This document shows positions 63,328 to 64,000 of a DNA stretch of 64,000 nucleotides, one piece after another. Source of the DNA: Mycolicibacterium goodii (GTDB lineage Bacteria > Actinomycetota > Actinomycetes > Mycobacteriales > Mycobacteriaceae); NCBI RefSeq assembly GCF_022370755.2, contig NZ_CP092364.2:2666001-2730000 (forward strand), written 5' to 3'. The first letter of the stretch is position 1, and every line of letters starts with the position of its first letter. Position numbers and translations under genes: made by a program. A model generated the notes under the pieces. The model searched no databases, was not told where the DNA came from, and saw only the letters and a program-made list of their open reading frames with translations.

Positions 63328-64000
63328 CCTCATCGAGGACACCCCCTCCGCATCCACCGCGACGGGTTCCGGACGCACACGGCGCCAGAACATCATCGTG
63401 CGTTTCAATCTGCTGTTCATCTTCGTCGCGCTGTTCGCCGTCGCATCCGTCACCGCGCCACAGTTCCTCACCTCGCAGAACCTGGCGAACCTGCTGCAGC
63501 AGTCCAGCCTGACGGGGATCGTGGCGATCGGGATGACCGTGGTGATCCTGACCTCGGGCATCGACCTCTCGGTGGGAAGCGTCGCGGCGCTGTCAGGAAT
63601 GCTGGTCGCGATCCTCATCGGGCTGGGAATCGCGTGGCCGCTGGCCATGCTGCTGGCGATCATGAGCGGGCTGATCCTCGGCGGGATCATGGGCGGGTTG
63701 AGCGCCTATCTGGCACTGCCTGCGTTCATGGTGACGCTCGCCGGGATGCAGAGCATCCGCGGACTGACCTTTCTGACCACCAATGGCACACCCACAACGG
63801 CCGAGATCCCCCTCGGCCTACGGTTTCTGGGCGCCGGATCGGTGGCAGGTATTCCTGTCGTCGGCCTGATCTTCGTGTTCACGACGGTGATCGTCGGTCT
63901 GGTTCTTCGCCGGACGACATTCGGCGAACACGTCTACGCAGTGGGCAGCAACGCCAAGGCGGCGCGGCTGTCCGGACTGCCGGTGCAGCGCATCACCACT
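63320..64000 (+). CDS. Ribose-type ABC importer permease (RbsC type), partial
   Basis: The first 227 codons of a permease that continues past the window end. About six to seven helices are present, and the family motif SGIDLSVGSVAALSGM (about 79-94) and GLPAFMVTL-like ALPAFMVTLAGM near 131-142 identify the RbsC/BPD_transp_2 family. ATG 63320 overlaps the ATPase stop. The last residues shown, ARLSGLPVQRITT, belong to the cytoplasmic loop before the C-terminal helices. Confidence 0.92.
   Translation, partial: MTDLIEDTPSASTATGSGRTRRQNIIVRFNLLFIFVALFAVASVTAPQFLTSQNLANLLQQSSLTGIVAIGMTVVILTSGIDLSVGSVAALSGMLVAILIGLGIAWPLAMLLAIMSGLILGGIMGGLSAYLALPAFMVTLAGMQSIRGLTFLTTNGTPTTAEIPLGLRFLGAGSVAGIPVVGLIFVFTTVIVGLVLRRTTFGEHVYAVGSNAKAARLSGLPVQRITT

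Overview
The window is high-GC actinobacterial DNA whose gene order matches the mycobacterial chromosome between inhA and the devB/opcA/zwf2/tal/tkt cluster, read in reverse relative to M. tuberculosis Rv1444c-Rv1483. Protein sequences, an intein-free sufB and the accessory genes fit a fast-growing Mycolicibacterium, most likely M. smegmatis or a close relative. That species call is from memory of orthologues, not from a search. No rRNA, tRNA, CRISPR array, insertion sequence or prophage was seen.

Layout. 1-6529 (minus strand): start of fabG1, then a VWA protein, a DUF58 protein and MoxR ATPase module, the peptidoglycan endopeptidases RipB and RipA, and a small membrane protein. 6770-10342 (plus): aconitase and its TetR repressor AcnR, with a recognisable AcnR operator. 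10381-13611 (minus): small HTH protein, ABC-F ATPase, enoyl-CoA hydratase and thioredoxin. 13657-23938 is the first accessory block: an OYE-family flavin reductase, two poorly known proteins, a P450, an XRE regulator, an acyl-CoA ligase / phytase-like lipoprotein / orphan trio, and a TetR-glycosidase pair. 23939-30272 (minus): the complete sufR-sufB-sufD-sufC-sufS-sufU-sufT operon behind a palindromic SufR operator.

30358-34788 (plus): the mannosyltransferase MptB, an ABC exporter pair and heme A synthase. 34829-43836 is the second accessory block. It is a DeoR-controlled sugar or polyol system with an inositol-monophosphatase-like enzyme and a BtpA-family protein divergent from an FGGY kinase, an SDR dehydrogenase and a complete binding-protein-dependent ABC importer. 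43849-46817: an ATP-grasp protein with a 9-bp tandem repeat, quinone oxidoreductase and CtaB.

47049-53489 (plus): the pentose phosphate operon tkt-tal-zwf2-opcA-pgl. 53494-54110: a possible 62-residue gene and the Rv1444c-like protein. 54122-56923 (minus): PEP carboxylase. 57038-64000 (plus): the third accessory block, a ribose-type ABC importer with a zinc alcohol dehydrogenase, a second FGGY kinase and a SorC-type regulator, cut off by the window end inside the permease.

Functionally, two carbohydrate uptake-oxidation-phosphorylation systems flank the pentose phosphate operon and could feed it. Respiratory cofactor genes (heme A/O synthesis), Fe-S assembly and the Fe-S enzyme aconitase lie nearby with their own repressors. 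Many genes overlap by 4 nt (ATGA/GTGA), and several appear to be transcribed as leaderless mRNAs (TANNNT-like -10, six bases, then the start codon).
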